From: JBHIEE01 sp046760445
Lineage (GTDB): Bacteria > Acidobacteriota > Aminicenantia > JdFR-78
DNA length: 31,048 nucleotides
NCBI GenBank assembly: GCA_046760445.1
Contig: JBHIEE010000020.1
Span: forward strand, 1 to 31,048
Direction of reading: 5' to 3'
In this document: positions 16,613-24,782 of the stretch, piece after piece
Position numbering within the stretch: the first letter of the stretch is position 1
How the letters are laid out: every line of letters begins with the position of its first letter
Program-made: the position numbers and the translations under genes
The notes under the pieces: generated by a model
The model's input: only the letters and a program-made list of their open reading frames with translations
What the model was told of the DNA's origin: nothing
Database searches by the model: none

Positions 16613-17620
16613 ATGCAAGAAGCCAGTAGCAAGAGAATTTCTCCTTCCGGTTTCAAGTTTCCAGCCTCTATTTTAACAGTCTCCCACCTTAAAACTTATT
16701 TCTTTTTAAAGGAGGGTGTTTTAAAAGCTGTCAATGATGTTAGCTTCATCTTGAATAAGAATCAAACCTTAGCGATAGTTGGAGAATCAGGCTCGGGAAA
16801 GACAGTTCTTTCTCTCTCTTTAATCAAACTTTTGCCAGAAAAGGCAAGGATTGTGCAGGGAGAAATCTGGCTAAACGGAATGAATATTTCTCATTTCACT
16901 CCAGAAGAGATGGCCAAAATAAGAGGGAAAAGAATAGCTATGATTTTTCAGGAACCAATGACTGCTCTAAACCCAGTATTTACCATTGGTGAACAAATTT
17001 CAGAGACAATAAGATTCCATTTTCACTTGAACCGTAAGGAAGCGCATCACCAGATGTTATCCCTTCTTGAAAAAGTTAGGTTTCCTGAGCCTCAAAAAAG
17101 ATACAGATCCTGTCCTTACCAGCTAAGTGGTGGAATGAGACAAAGGGCATTAATTGCTATTGCTCTCTCTGGTAGGCCAGACATTTTAATTGCTGATGAG
17201 CCAACCACTGCTTTGGATGTAACTGTGGAGAGTCAGATAATTGACCTTCTTTTAAATTTAAAGGAAGAAATGGGCCTTTCTTTAATTTTCATTTCTCATG
17301 ATTTTGGTTTAGTGAGTCGTATTGCTGATCGAGTGGGGGTGATGTATGCCGGTCAAATAGTAGAAATAGGCAAAAAAGATGAAATAATTACTCACCCTAA
17401 ACATCCTTACACTATTGCTCTTTTAAAATCCCTCTCCTCTAACTGGGGAGAGAGAAAAAAGAAAGTAGAGACAATTAAAGGTTCTGTGCCTAACCTTTTT
17501 TCTTTACCCTCGGGTTGTTCATTTCATCCCAGATGCACTCAGAAAAAAGAAATTTGCGAACGAGAAGAACCACCTATTAGAGAAATAAATGAACAATCAA
17601 TAAAATGCTGGCTTTATTAA
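16613..17620 (+). CDS. Oligopeptide/dipeptide ABC transporter ATP-binding protein (OppD/DppD type)
   Basis: An ATPase subunit for a peptide or nickel importer. The 335-aa protein has Walker A GESGSGKT (57-64), Q-loop FQEPMTALNP (112-121), signature LSGGMRQR (171-178), Walker B ILIADEPTTALD (191-202), switch SHD (228-230), and the OppD-type tail HPKHPYTIALLKSL followed by GCSFHPRCTQKKEICE and a last cysteine (C302, C308, C315, C332). This four-cysteine tail is typical of the OppD/DppD group and has been linked to an iron-sulphur cluster in some members. The gene follows the mutase by 13 bases. No OppF, permease or binding-protein gene follows; the partners must be elsewhere. A GTGAAACGTAAAG repeat begins three bases after the stop. 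Confidence 0.92.
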   Translation: MQEASSKRISPSGFKFPASILTVSHLKTYFFLKEGVLKAVNDVSFILNKNQTLAIVGESGSGKTVLSLSLIKLLPEKARIVQGEIWLNGMNISHFTPEEMAKIRGKRIAMIFQEPMTALNPVFTIGEQISETIRFHFHLNRKEAHHQMLSLLEKVRFPEPQKRYRSCPYQLSGGMRQRALIAIALSGRPDILIADEPTTALDVTVESQIIDLLLNLKEEMGLSLIFISHDFGLVSRIADRVGVMYAGQIVEIGKKDEIITHPKHPYTIALLKSLSSNWGERKKKVETIKGSVPNLFSLPSGCSFHPRCTQKKEICEREEPPIREINEQSIKCWLY

Positions 17621-17962
17621 ATCGTGAAACGTAAAGGGTAAGGAGGAAAGAGTGAGGACTAAAGCGTCGAATGTCATATTGTGTAACTTTAAGATGCAGA
17701 TTCTAAATAACTAAAAAATAACTCTTTACTCTTCACGCCTTACTCTTTACATGCTTCATTTAAGTTTTTTGATTCGCTTCTGCCTGTTTCTTGAAAAAAT
17801 TCAAGAATAAAGATCTGACTCCTTTCTTCAAGCCAATTGTTAGGCAATTAAAATATGCGACTAAGCATTGTATCTAAAACGACATTTTTATGTGTATCGA
17901 GCTGCTTTTCTTTACCAAAAGCTCATGTAGTCACGTTCTGTCGATTAAAAAGCATATTCGAA
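17621..17962. other. Gene-free stretch with word repeats and hairpins
   Basis: This 342-base gap holds a GTGAAACGTAAAGGGTAAGG array (17624-17656) whose near-complement lies at 17721-17750, a perfect 8-bp hairpin TTCTTGAA/TTCAAGAA (17788-17807) and a GAGCTGCTTTT...AAAAGCTC stem-loop near 17900-17925. None has a proper T-tract for an intrinsic terminator. I see no tRNA and no convincing ORF. Confidence 0.6.
17624..17750. repeat. Inverted pair of GTAAAGGGTAAGG word repeats
   Basis: GTAAAGGGTAAGG (17631-17643) and CCTTACTCTTTAC (17738-17750) are reverse complements over 13 bases except for one position that would be a G-U pair in RNA. They flank a 94-base loop. Both belong to a wider run of GTGAAACGTAAAG-type words that starts three bases after the OppD stop codon. 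Confidence 0.65.
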
Positions 17963-18406
17963 TTATTTCCTTGTAAATATTACTTCTAATATTAATTCAT
18001 ACTTTCCTTCAGAAGTAGGATTTTCCATTCTCAATATCACTTTATTTGGACCAGCCTTTCTAAAAGTTTGTATTAACAAACTATCGTGCCAATTCAAAAA
18101 CAGAGTTTCATTATTAACGAAATTACAAGTTGCTGTTAAGAAATTTCCTGAACTTTCAAACCACCAATATCTATATACCTTCGCTTTTTCATCCCACGCA
18201 AAAATTGCATGTGCTTCTCCTTGTCCTGTAGTTAAAGATGCAGCGTAATCAAAATAAACGTACTTATCGTTCATCGCTCTTTTGATTGTTCCAGTCCCGC
18301 TACCTGTCGCTGCTTCACTGAACGCGCTCTTTGGAACTCTATATTCTAGATTCCAATTTCCTAATAAAAAATCAAATTTCTCCATCATATTTAACTGTTT
18401 ATCCAT
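17963..18406 (-). CDS. DUF1579-like protein of unknown function
   Basis: A soluble protein of 147 aa from the chosen ATG at 18406, which has GGTGGAGG five bases upstream; a further upstream ATG at 18436 has no ribosome binding site. It lacks a signal peptide and membrane segments. FDFLLGNWNLEYRV near the N-terminus, GSGTGTIKRAMNDKYVYFDY, and IFAWDEKAKVYRYWWFESSG are typical of DUF1579/lipocalin-like proteins, which form a small beta-barrel-like fold of unknown role. It stands alone between two repeat-rich gaps and its base composition is visibly less A/T-biased than its neighbours, which suggests recent gain. A TATAAT box lies upstream on the minus strand (near 18574-18579) without a clear -35. 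Confidence 0.78.
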   Translation of the reverse strand: MDKQLNMMEKFDFLLGNWNLEYRVPKSAFSEAATGSGTGTIKRAMNDKYVYFDYAASLTTGQGEAHAIFAWDEKAKVYRYWWFESSGNFLTATCNFVNNETLFLNWHDSLLIQTFRKAGPNKVILRMENPTSEGKYELILEVIFTRK

Positions 18407-18545
18407 CGATTCCTCCACCTTTGAACCTTCATTCAAATCTTTTTTAAGTAAAGTTGAAATATGATTTTCCTTTTGTGAATTAATCTTTTAACTGGTTGTT
18501 TACGAACCGAAAATTCGTTAAATCGGGTTTAAAAATCCCAAAATG

Positions 18546-18593
18546 CGAACTTTTGTTTCGCTTTTTAGTTTTTTATTATACCATAAAAGTTCG
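18546..18593. repeat. Inverted repeat upstream of the DUF1579-like gene
   Basis: CGAACTTTT (18546-18554) and AAAAGTTCG (18585-18593) form perfect 9-bp arms around a 30-base A/T-rich loop. The loop contains TATAAT on the minus strand, so the dyad brackets a possible -10 box of the DUF1579-like gene. It could be an operator or an element end. Confidence 0.5.
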
Positions 18594-18617
18594 TAATTTT
18601 TAGGTCCAACCCGCCCA

Positions 18618-18713
18618 TTTGCTATCTGACATTCGCTATCTGTCACAATCTTCCAGATTACAGATGACAAATGGCGAGTACTAGATTATTATCTGCTATC
18701 TGTCATCTGTTTT
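18618..18713. repeat. CTATCTGTCATCTG word array at the helicase-nuclease stop codon
   Basis: Repeated words of the type CTATCTGTCATCTG and their complement fill this stretch. ACAGATGACA (18660-18669) and TGTCATCTGT (18701-18710) are perfect 10-bp inverted arms, and the array touches the TAA stop (18714-18712) of the minus-strand helicase. In the transcript this makes a hairpin immediately after the stop codon, without a U-tract. Confidence 0.75.
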
Positions 18714-21642
18714 AGTATGCATAAGAGGAAGGACAGATTGATTTGAATTCGCAGTATTGGCAGTTATGCCAGTCAGGTTGAGGAGAATATTTCTGGGTGC
18801 GAATACCTTCTTCGGTCAACCTGATTTTTTCTATTGCTCGCTGAAATTCTTTTTCACCTTTTTGGGCCCGACCAATTATCCCAGATTCAAGATAATAGAG
18901 CTGAGTTTCAGCGAGAGGCTCATCTTGGGTCTTTTCATAAGCTAAAGCATAAAGGTCAAGTTGCAAGTTTTCTCTTGTTTTCCTATCTGCTTCTTTTTGA
19001 TCTTTCACTTCTGTTGCTTTGAAATCGATAATCACAGCCCCATCCTCTCTTAAATCTATTCTATCCCATCGGCCAATAAGCTTGACACTATCCATCTGCC
19101 ATTTGAATTCTTTTTCAATATATGTTGGCTGGCAGGGAGAAATTTCTTCTTTCTGGTAAAATATTTTTAGCGCTCGTTTTCCAGCTTCAAAACGCATTTC
19201 TTCATGCTCACGGCTTAGAAAGCCTTCGTTAATCCAGTATCGCCGGTAGGCTTCAAGAAGTTCTTTCTCTGAAATCTTTTTTCCTGCTTTTCTATTTTTT
19301 AAATAAAAATGAATGACATTGTGTAAAACTCGACCAAAAACAAGAGTATGATGTGGAGGTACAGGAATTCTAAGAATATGTTTGAATTTATACTTCAAGG
19401 GACAGGTACGGTAATCCTCAATCTGGAAAAAACTTAAAGTGAGCACTCCCTTTTTAAGGATTTTTGGGAAAACTTTATCTTTTGGAGGGGGAGCGCTTCT
19501 TCCAATTTCTTCTAAGGCCGAAGCCTTAATAATTTCTTCTGGAGATTTGGTGATATCAAGTGCTTCCAAGACAAAAGGACTCACTTTTTTTAATCTTTTT
19601 AAGCCATAATCTTTTGCCCAAGTTAAAAAAAGCTCTTTTTCTGTCCGAGTCATTCCCACATAGAACAATCTTCTTTCTTCCTGGAGGTAATTTTCTCTTT
19701 CAGGTAAATCTTCTTTTATTAATTCTTTTGGGATAGGGATTTTTTCTCTTCTTTCTCGACCTGGAAATCGGTCAGCAATTAAACTGACCATAAACACTAC
19801 TGGGAATTCAAGGCCTTTGGCTTTATGGACAGTCAGAATATTAACCGCGTCCTGGTCAAGTTCAGCTTCAGCTGTGGCTGGATTATCTCCTACCTCTTGA
19901 AGCAATTCCAGATGTTTGGCAAAAGAATAAATGGAATCGTCCTCAGTTAGATCAGAAAAATTCCTAATTTTTTTAAAGAAGAGGGCAATATTTTTTATCT
20001 TCTCTTCAGCCTGAGGCGAATTTTCTTCGACCAGTCTTTTTAAATAGCCTGTTTTTTGTAAAAAAGAATATAAAACACTACCTGCATTTTCTGAAGAAGC
20101 TAACTTGACAAAATTTTCTAGGTCTTGAAATATCTTCTGAATAGTAACCAGAGTTTCTGGTGAAATATTAATTGGACTTTTCTGCTTAGCAATTCTTTTA
20201 AAAACTTCGTGAAGGGCTAGATTTCTTTTATCAGCATAATTTGAGATTTTGGTTAACTCATAAGGGTCAGTTTGATACACTTCAGATAAAGCCAGATAAT
20301 AAAGACTTTTACTATCTTCAAAGTCAGTCAGAGCTCTGATAAAAGAAATTAATATTTTAATTTCACTTTGAGCATAAAGACCTCGGCTTCCTGAAAATTT
20401 ATAAGGGATCTGTCTGAAATTTAGGGATCTCATATATGGATCAGCATCAGCATTTTTCCTGACCAAAATGGCTATGCCTTGATATTTATATCCCTCTTTG
20501 TATTTTTCTTCAATTAATTGAGCTATCTTATCAGCTTCATGGGAAAGAGTATCAAATTGAAGGAGAGTGATACTTTTTCCGGCCGTTTTAGATTGAAACT
20601 CTTGCCGCGCCGCTTCCAGGGCTTTGTTGATATTATGTTTAAATTCCAATCGATGAGGATTATTCTGCTTAATCAGGCGATAAGCCGAGTCCAAAATAGC
20701 TTGGGTAGAACGATAATTTTTGGTTAAAACTATTTTCTTCCCTTCAGGATAGATGTCCATAAAATTCAAGATGTTGGTAATAGCTGCTCCTCGAAATTTA
20801 TAAATACTCTGATCATCATCACCCACTACAGTCAAATTCTTATGTTTTGCGGCTAAAAATTGAAGAAGCTGAAATTGAATATAATTAGTATCCTGAAATT
20901 CATCTACTAGAATATATTTATGTTTTTCCTGAAATTCTTTTAAAATAGATGGTCTTTTCCGGAAAAGCTGGACCACCAAACTTACCTGATCCTCAAAATC
21001 AATTTTTCCTTGCTCTTTGAGAAGCTCCTGATACTTCTCATAGACTTTTGCCATTTCCAGATGTTTTTGAGCCTGTTCCTTTTCTATCTCGTCTTCAGCT
21101 TTTTTAACTAATCTTTCAGCATAAACAATATATTCCTCTGGTTTAATATCTTCCTGTTTGAGTCTTTTAATTACTTCAATCAGTTCTCCAATGTGTTTGG
21201 TGGGATTACTTAAGGGACGATAATAAGTTAAGGGAAATTTAAATAAATTTTCTCTAAAAAAAATAGCCTGTTCTACATCATCCAGTAATTTAAAATTAGA
21301 AGGATAGCCCAATTCAATGGCATAGTTTCGCAGGACTTTTTCTCCAAAAGAGTTAAAGGTACTTATTTCCACAAAGGAATAGGAATAAGGAATGAGAATA
21401 TCAACCCTTTCTTCCATTTCATAAGCTGCCTTTTCTGTAAAAGTTACTGCTAAAATTTCTTCTGGCTTAGCTTTCTTGGAAGCAATAAGATAGGCAATAC
21501 GGTGAGTAATAACTTTTGTTTTTCCTGTTCCTGCTCCGGCGATAATTAACAAAGGGCCTTCACCGTGAGTAACTGCTTCTATCTGTTCCGGATTTAATTC
21601 CTCTAATAAATTTTTATACGAAGATTCAAATCTAACTTCCAT
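18712..21642 (-). CDS. UvrD/PcrA-like helicase fused to a PD-(D/E)XK nuclease with Fe-S cysteines
   Basis: A 976-aa DNA repair/processing enzyme. The N-terminal superfamily 1A helicase has Walker A AGAGTGKT (35-42), VDEFQD (246-251), GDDDQSIYKFRGA (274-286), LTVHKAKGLEFPVVF (603-617) and EERRLFYVGMTRTEK (655-669). The C-terminus is a RecB/AddB-like nuclease (about 735-976): H774 in GRVLHNVIH, D860 in GRWDRID, DFK (873-875) and QLDLYAL (Q894). C747, C961, C964 and C970 match the C...CxxC...C pattern that binds a 4Fe-4S cluster in AddB-type nucleases. No AddB partner lies next to it. It is third after phosphoglucomutase and the FtsB-like gene, with a 58-base gap. No clear Shine-Dalgarno precedes the ATG. 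Confidence 0.95.
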   Translation of the reverse strand: MEVRFESSYKNLLEELNPEQIEAVTHGEGPLLIIAGAGTGKTKVITHRIAYLIASKKAKPEEILAVTFTEKAAYEMEERVDILIPYSYSFVEISTFNSFGEKVLRNYAIELGYPSNFKLLDDVEQAIFFRENLFKFPLTYYRPLSNPTKHIGELIEVIKRLKQEDIKPEEYIVYAERLVKKAEDEIEKEQAQKHLEMAKVYEKYQELLKEQGKIDFEDQVSLVVQLFRKRPSILKEFQEKHKYILVDEFQDTNYIQFQLLQFLAAKHKNLTVVGDDDQSIYKFRGAAITNILNFMDIYPEGKKIVLTKNYRSTQAILDSAYRLIKQNNPHRLEFKHNINKALEAARQEFQSKTAGKSITLLQFDTLSHEADKIAQLIEEKYKEGYKYQGIAILVRKNADADPYMRSLNFRQIPYKFSGSRGLYAQSEIKILISFIRALTDFEDSKSLYYLALSEVYQTDPYELTKISNYADKRNLALHEVFKRIAKQKSPINISPETLVTIQKIFQDLENFVKLASSENAGSVLYSFLQKTGYLKRLVEENSPQAEEKIKNIALFFKKIRNFSDLTEDDSIYSFAKHLELLQEVGDNPATAEAELDQDAVNILTVHKAKGLEFPVVFMVSLIADRFPGRERREKIPIPKELIKEDLPERENYLQEERRLFYVGMTRTEKELFLTWAKDYGLKRLKKVSPFVLEALDITKSPEEIIKASALEEIGRSAPPPKDKVFPKILKKGVLTLSFFQIEDYRTCPLKYKFKHILRIPVPPHHTLVFGRVLHNVIHFYLKNRKAGKKISEKELLEAYRRYWINEGFLSREHEEMRFEAGKRALKIFYQKEEISPCQPTYIEKEFKWQMDSVKLIGRWDRIDLREDGAVIIDFKATEVKDQKEADRKTRENLQLDLYALAYEKTQDEPLAETQLYYLESGIIGRAQKGEKEFQRAIEKIRLTEEGIRTQKYSPQPDWHNCQYCEFKSICPSSYAY

Positions 21643-21700
21643 TTTATTGAAAATTTAACTTCCAGGTATGAATTTTCTTAATATCAACTTACATTATTTA

Positions 21701-22006
21701 TTATTTTTTCTTAATGACAATCATTTTTTCGTCTGATTTCATCAACCATAGTTTCAAACGAGCTTCTCCTTCGATTGCTTCTGGATTGTTTTTTAACTTA
21801 ATTATTTCTCTTTCAAGAATTTCTTTTTCTCTTTTTAAAGCCTCTATTTCTTTTTGGAGAGTTTTATATTCTTTTCGAAGTTGGTAAATTTCAATTAACC
21901 CTTTTTCTCCAAAAAAGGAGGTAATTAAAAAAATCAAAAGAATAAAGCCAATACCACTAAGGAAAAGTTTCCTCTTTCGTGACTTCTTATGTTCTTTTCT
22001 TCTCAT
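21701..22006 (-). CDS. FtsB/DivIC-like septum formation initiator
   Basis: A 101-aa bitopic membrane protein of the FtsB/DivIC type (PF04977), which in other bacteria joins FtsL and FtsQ/DivIB to regulate septal wall synthesis. A basic N-terminus (RRKEHKKSRKRK) precedes one transmembrane helix (residues 15-32, FLSGIGFILLIFLITSFF), then GEKGLIEIYQLRKEY and a leucine-zipper coiled coil (KTLQKEIEALKREKEILEREI), and the typical end ARLKLWLMKSDEKMIVI. It overlaps the phosphoglucomutase stop by four bases (ATGA), so it is co-translated with it. In many bacteria this gene sits beside enolase; here enolase is 7 kb away on the other strand. Confidence 0.88.
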   Translation of the reverse strand: MRRKEHKKSRKRKLFLSGIGFILLIFLITSFFGEKGLIEIYQLRKEYKTLQKEIEALKREKEILEREIIKLKNNPEAIEGEARLKLWLMKSDEKMIVIKKK

Positions 22007-23406
22007 TTTGAAATTTGTTTATACCCAAGCTCAATAATTTTGGCTACTTCTTCTTCAGAACTTGATTCTCCATAGCATCTAATGATTGGTTCTGTTCCAG
22101 AAATTCTGATAAGGCACCAATCTCCATTTTCTAAAATTAGCTTTATTCCATCGATAGTTTTAACTGAAGTAACTTTCCGGCCATTAAATTGAGTTGGGGG
22201 ATTATCTATTATTTTTTGAAGCAACATTTTATTTTCCGAGGTGAGTTCAAAGTCTTTATGAAAACTGAATCGAGGTCCATAGTTTGAAAATAACTCCTCT
22301 AATTGTTCTTTTAGAGTCTTTCCCGTAGCAGCAATCATTTCAGCCACGAGTAAGCCAACTAGGATTCCATCCTTATCGGGAATGTGATCTTTTATGGCAA
22401 TACAAGCACTTTCTTCTCCTCCTAAGATTATTTTCTTTTTTAGTAAAAAATCAGCAATAAACTTAAAGCCGACCGGAGTTTCGCACACTTTAAGATTGTA
22501 TTTCTTAGCGATTTCATCTACTAAATGAGTTGTTGCTACTGAGCGAGCTACTCCTCCTCTCCATCCTTTATTCTTAACCAGATAATTTAAAACAAGAGCA
22601 ATAATATGATTTGGAGAAATAAATACTCCTCCCTGATCGACTATTCCGAATCTATCTCCATCAGCATCAGTGGCTATTCCCAGATGACAATTTTTCTTTC
22701 TAACTAATTCCTTTAACTCTGATAAATTTTCTTCTGTGCAATTAGGAATTACTCCTCCAAAATAGGGATCAATGTAGCTGTGGATTTCTTCCACCTGGCA
22801 ATGGTTTTCTTCAAGAATTCCATCCAGGTATTCCCGACTGGTGCCAAATAGAGGATCAACAGCAATTTTTATTCCCGAAGACCTGATTAACCCAAAATCT
22901 ATTTTTTCTTGAAGAGAAGCCAAATAATTGGGCTGAAGATCTATTTCTTCAATAAATCCTTTATTTGGATAGTAGGGACAATATCCATGCTCTTCTCTCA
23001 AGAGTCTAATTTCTTCTTCTATCTGGGAAGTAATTTCAGATGGGGCAGGAGCTCCTGTTTCTGGGAAAAATTGCAAGCCGTTATATTCAGGTGGATTGTG
23101 GGAAGCAGTAAAATTTATTCCTCCACTTGCATTTCGTCTAATTATCTCGTAGGAAAGTGCCTGAGAAGGAGCGTCTCTTTTTGAAAAGTAAACTTTTATC
23201 TGATTATGAGAAAGAACCTTAGCTGACTCTCGAGCAAATCTATCTGACAAGAATCTGGTGTCATAATTAACAATAATACTAATTGGTTTATTCCTAAATT
23301 TATTTTTTAAATAATTGGCAATAGCCTGGACAGCGAATCGCACATTCTGAAAAGTGAAATCTTCACCCATTATACCTCGCCATCCAGAGGTACCAAACTT
23401 AATCAT
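22003..23406 (-). CDS. Phosphoglucomutase/phosphomannomutase
   Basis: An alpha-D-phosphohexomutase that moves a phosphate between C1 and C6 of glucose or mannose, feeding cell-envelope sugar synthesis. The 467-aa protein is full length: MIKFGTSGWRG at the start, the phosphoserine loop NFTASHNPPEYNG (S102), the Mg2+ loop DADGDR (247-252), the sugar-binding loop GGEESA, and the phosphate-binding loop RISGTEPIIRCYGE near the C-terminus. GGEES is compatible with both glucose and mannose substrates, so specificity is left open. It heads an operon with the FtsB-like gene and the helicase. The upstream gap (23407-23591) is mostly a TTATGAATTATGA array. Confidence 0.94.
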   Translation of the reverse strand: MIKFGTSGWRGIMGEDFTFQNVRFAVQAIANYLKNKFRNKPISIIVNYDTRFLSDRFARESAKVLSHNQIKVYFSKRDAPSQALSYEIIRRNASGGINFTASHNPPEYNGLQFFPETGAPAPSEITSQIEEEIRLLREEHGYCPYYPNKGFIEEIDLQPNYLASLQEKIDFGLIRSSGIKIAVDPLFGTSREYLDGILEENHCQVEEIHSYIDPYFGGVIPNCTEENLSELKELVRKKNCHLGIATDADGDRFGIVDQGGVFISPNHIIALVLNYLVKNKGWRGGVARSVATTHLVDEIAKKYNLKVCETPVGFKFIADFLLKKKIILGGEESACIAIKDHIPDKDGILVGLLVAEMIAATGKTLKEQLEELFSNYGPRFSFHKDFELTSENKMLLQKIIDNPPTQFNGRKVTSVKTIDGIKLILENGDWCLIRISGTEPIIRCYGESSSEEEVAKIIELGYKQISK

Positions 23407-23467
23407 GAAAAAATACCTTCTTATTCAATAATTAGCACAACCTTAAAGCAAAAGCAAGAGAAGAAAA

Positions 23468-23601
23468 TACAAATTATGAATTATGAGTTATGAATTAAAA
23501 ATTAAAGTGCCGTAAGTCATAATTGAGGCTGCAATCTATAACTTAGAAATTCCCAATCATCGATCATCTGTCGTCAGTTTTAATTCAAAATTCATAACTC
23601 A
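23468..23601. repeat. AATTATGAATTATGAG word array with 13-bp inverted arms at the dCMP deaminase stop
   Basis: AATTATGA words dominate both ends of this stretch, and a CATCTGTCGTCAG word lies between them. TGAGTTATGAATT (23484-23496) and AATTCATAACTCA (23589-23601) are perfect reverse complements. The right arm encodes the last two residues and the TGA stop of the deaminase, so a long hairpin would form at the very 3' end of that transcript. Confidence 0.8.
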
Positions 23602-24116
23602 GAATATTCCTTTCCGTATTGATGTTTGTCATCAATAATATCACCTTCGGTCCATTCTTTTATCCAGTTTTCGACTAAGAAAACTTTTATTTCTCCATTT
23701 TCTCTGGAACAAATTACTCTTTTTAAGCCACAATTGATAATTATTTTCTTGCAAATAAAACAAGGAAAGGCATTTATTGATTGCTTGGTTTTATAATTTT
23801 CTCCATAAATATACATATCTCCCCCTAATAAACTAACTCCTGCTCGTGCAGCATTAATAACGGCATTCTGTTCTGCGTGGACACTGCGACATAATTCATA
23901 TCTCTGACCATGGGGGATTTTAAGTCTGTCCCTTAAACAAAATCCATGCTGGAAACTATCTTTTGTTTTTCTTGGAGCACCAGCATAGCCAGTCGAAATT
24001 ATCTGGTCATCTCGGACGATAATCGCTCCAATAGTTCTTCGGAAACAAGTAGTTCTTTTAGCCACTTCTTGGGCAATGCTTAAGTAATATCTATCCTTGG
24101 AAATTCTTTCAACCAT
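23592..24116 (-). CDS. dCMP deaminase family protein (ComEB-like)
   Basis: A zinc-dependent deaminase that would convert dCMP to dUMP in thymidylate supply. In 174 aa it carries the zinc site HAEQNA (H80, catalytic E82) and PCFIC (C119, C122), and the N-terminal RRTIGAIIVRDDQIISTGYAGAPRKT that marks deoxycytidylate deaminases. Insert GFCLRDRL...ELCRSVHAE also fits that family. The ATG at 24116 is preceded by AGGAGG. It follows the P-loop kinase gene by 49 bases, which are filled by a GAAATTAGAAATTTG repeat. Its last codons (EYSEL, stop) come from a repeated GAGTTATGA word. The kinase and deaminase together match the two-domain layout of fungal dCMP deaminases. Confidence 0.92.
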   Translation of the reverse strand: MVERISKDRYYLSIAQEVAKRTTCFRRTIGAIIVRDDQIISTGYAGAPRKTKDSFQHGFCLRDRLKIPHGQRYELCRSVHAEQNAVINAARAGVSLLGGDMYIYGENYKTKQSINAFPCFICKKIIINCGLKRVICSRENGEIKVFLVENWIKEWTEGDIIDDKHQYGKEYSEL

Positions 24117-24129
24117 GTTCTCCTCCTAT

Positions 24130-24173
24130 ATTAGAAATTGGAAATTTGAAATTAGAAATTTGAAATTAGAAAT
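24130..24173. repeat. GAAATTAGAAATTTGAAATT word array between kinase and deaminase genes
   Basis: Five imperfect copies of a (T/A)TAGAAATT/TTGAAATT word run from the deaminase ribosome binding site into the end of the kinase gene, and the kinase TAA stop (24168-24166) is formed from the word TTTCTAATTTC. A short related run (ATTAGAAATTAGAATTT) is at about 24772-24787. Confidence 0.8.
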
Positions 24174-24717
24174 CCTTAAAAATAATGTTTTCTAATTTCT
24201 TACACAGTTCTTCAAGAGTACCCTCATTAATAATAGTGTAGTCTGCCATTTTTATACAATTTAAAAGTTGTTGGGCGTTTTCCTTATTGCCCATTTCTTC
24301 TTGTTCCTTTTTCTTGAATTCCTCCAAAGTAGAAACCGATTCCTTTCTACCTCGTTTTTTAATTCTTTCATATCTTAATTCTACTGGAGCATCAATATTT
24401 AATAAAATAAAATTTCCCTGTCTTCTTAAATACTTAATTTCCCCTGGATTTCTAATGCTATCTATAACTGCCTTTTCCTTGACTTTTTGCATCACCCTTT
24501 TAGCAAGAATATTCGAGCCAAATTTTTTTCTAAGTTCATTTCCCATTTTTATTAAATTATCTCGATTAATCTCTATTCCTTTTTTAACTAATTCTTCTCT
24601 GATTTCATCAGATAGAGAAAAATACTCATATCCTTTAGTAACTAAATATTTTGCTGCCTCTCCCTTCCCTGCTCCATTTGTTCCTGTTATGCCAATAATA
24701 GTAATTTTCTTACTCAT
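24166..24717 (-). CDS. P-loop nucleotide kinase-like protein (dephospho-CoA kinase/dNMP kinase-like)
   Basis: A small cytoplasmic P-loop kinase. From the ATG at 24717 it has 183 aa; AAGGA lies seven bases upstream, whereas the TTG two codons earlier is too close to it. Walker A is GTNGAGKG (12-19), then YFSLSDEIREEL, KKFGSNILAKRVM, AVIDSIRNPGEIKYLRR, and LLNIDAPVELRYERIKKRGR with the LID-like arginines. This resembles dephospho-CoA kinase and the UPF0200/dNMP kinase group. The IDAP...R segment is also similar to the N-terminal domain of yeast dCMP deaminase as I remember it. With the deaminase gene next to it, a role in deoxynucleotide metabolism is likely; the exact substrate is unknown. Confidence 0.85.
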   Translation of the reverse strand: MSKKITIIGITGTNGAGKGEAAKYLVTKGYEYFSLSDEIREELVKKGIEINRDNLIKMGNELRKKFGSNILAKRVMQKVKEKAVIDSIRNPGEIKYLRRQGNFILLNIDAPVELRYERIKKRGRKESVSTLEEFKKKEQEEMGNKENAQQLLNCIKMADYTIINEGTLEELCKKLENIIFKDF

Positions 24718-24782
24718 AATCAAATCCTTAGTTTTATTATTAAATCATAATCAAAAAGCTAAAGGCAAGATTAGAAATTAGA

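Noticed and set aside
17840..17860. On the minus strand, GCCTAACAATTGGCTTGAAG downstream of the DUF1579-like gene resembles the 5' half of an integron attC site.
   Set aside because: No matching GTTRRRY half with palindromic structure was found within about 150 bases, and no integrase is in the window.
17621..17962. Gap searched for tRNA or other structured RNA genes.
   Set aside because: No T-loop consensus (GGTTCGAATCC-like) or cloverleaf was seen.
23468..23601. Repeat arrays considered as CRISPR.
   Set aside because: The units are short words of 7-14 bases without regular unique spacers, and no cas genes are present.
24287..24781. 164-aa plus-strand ORF antisense to the kinase gene.
   Set aside because: It has low-complexity hydrophobic composition and overlaps a gene with a clear Walker motif and start site.
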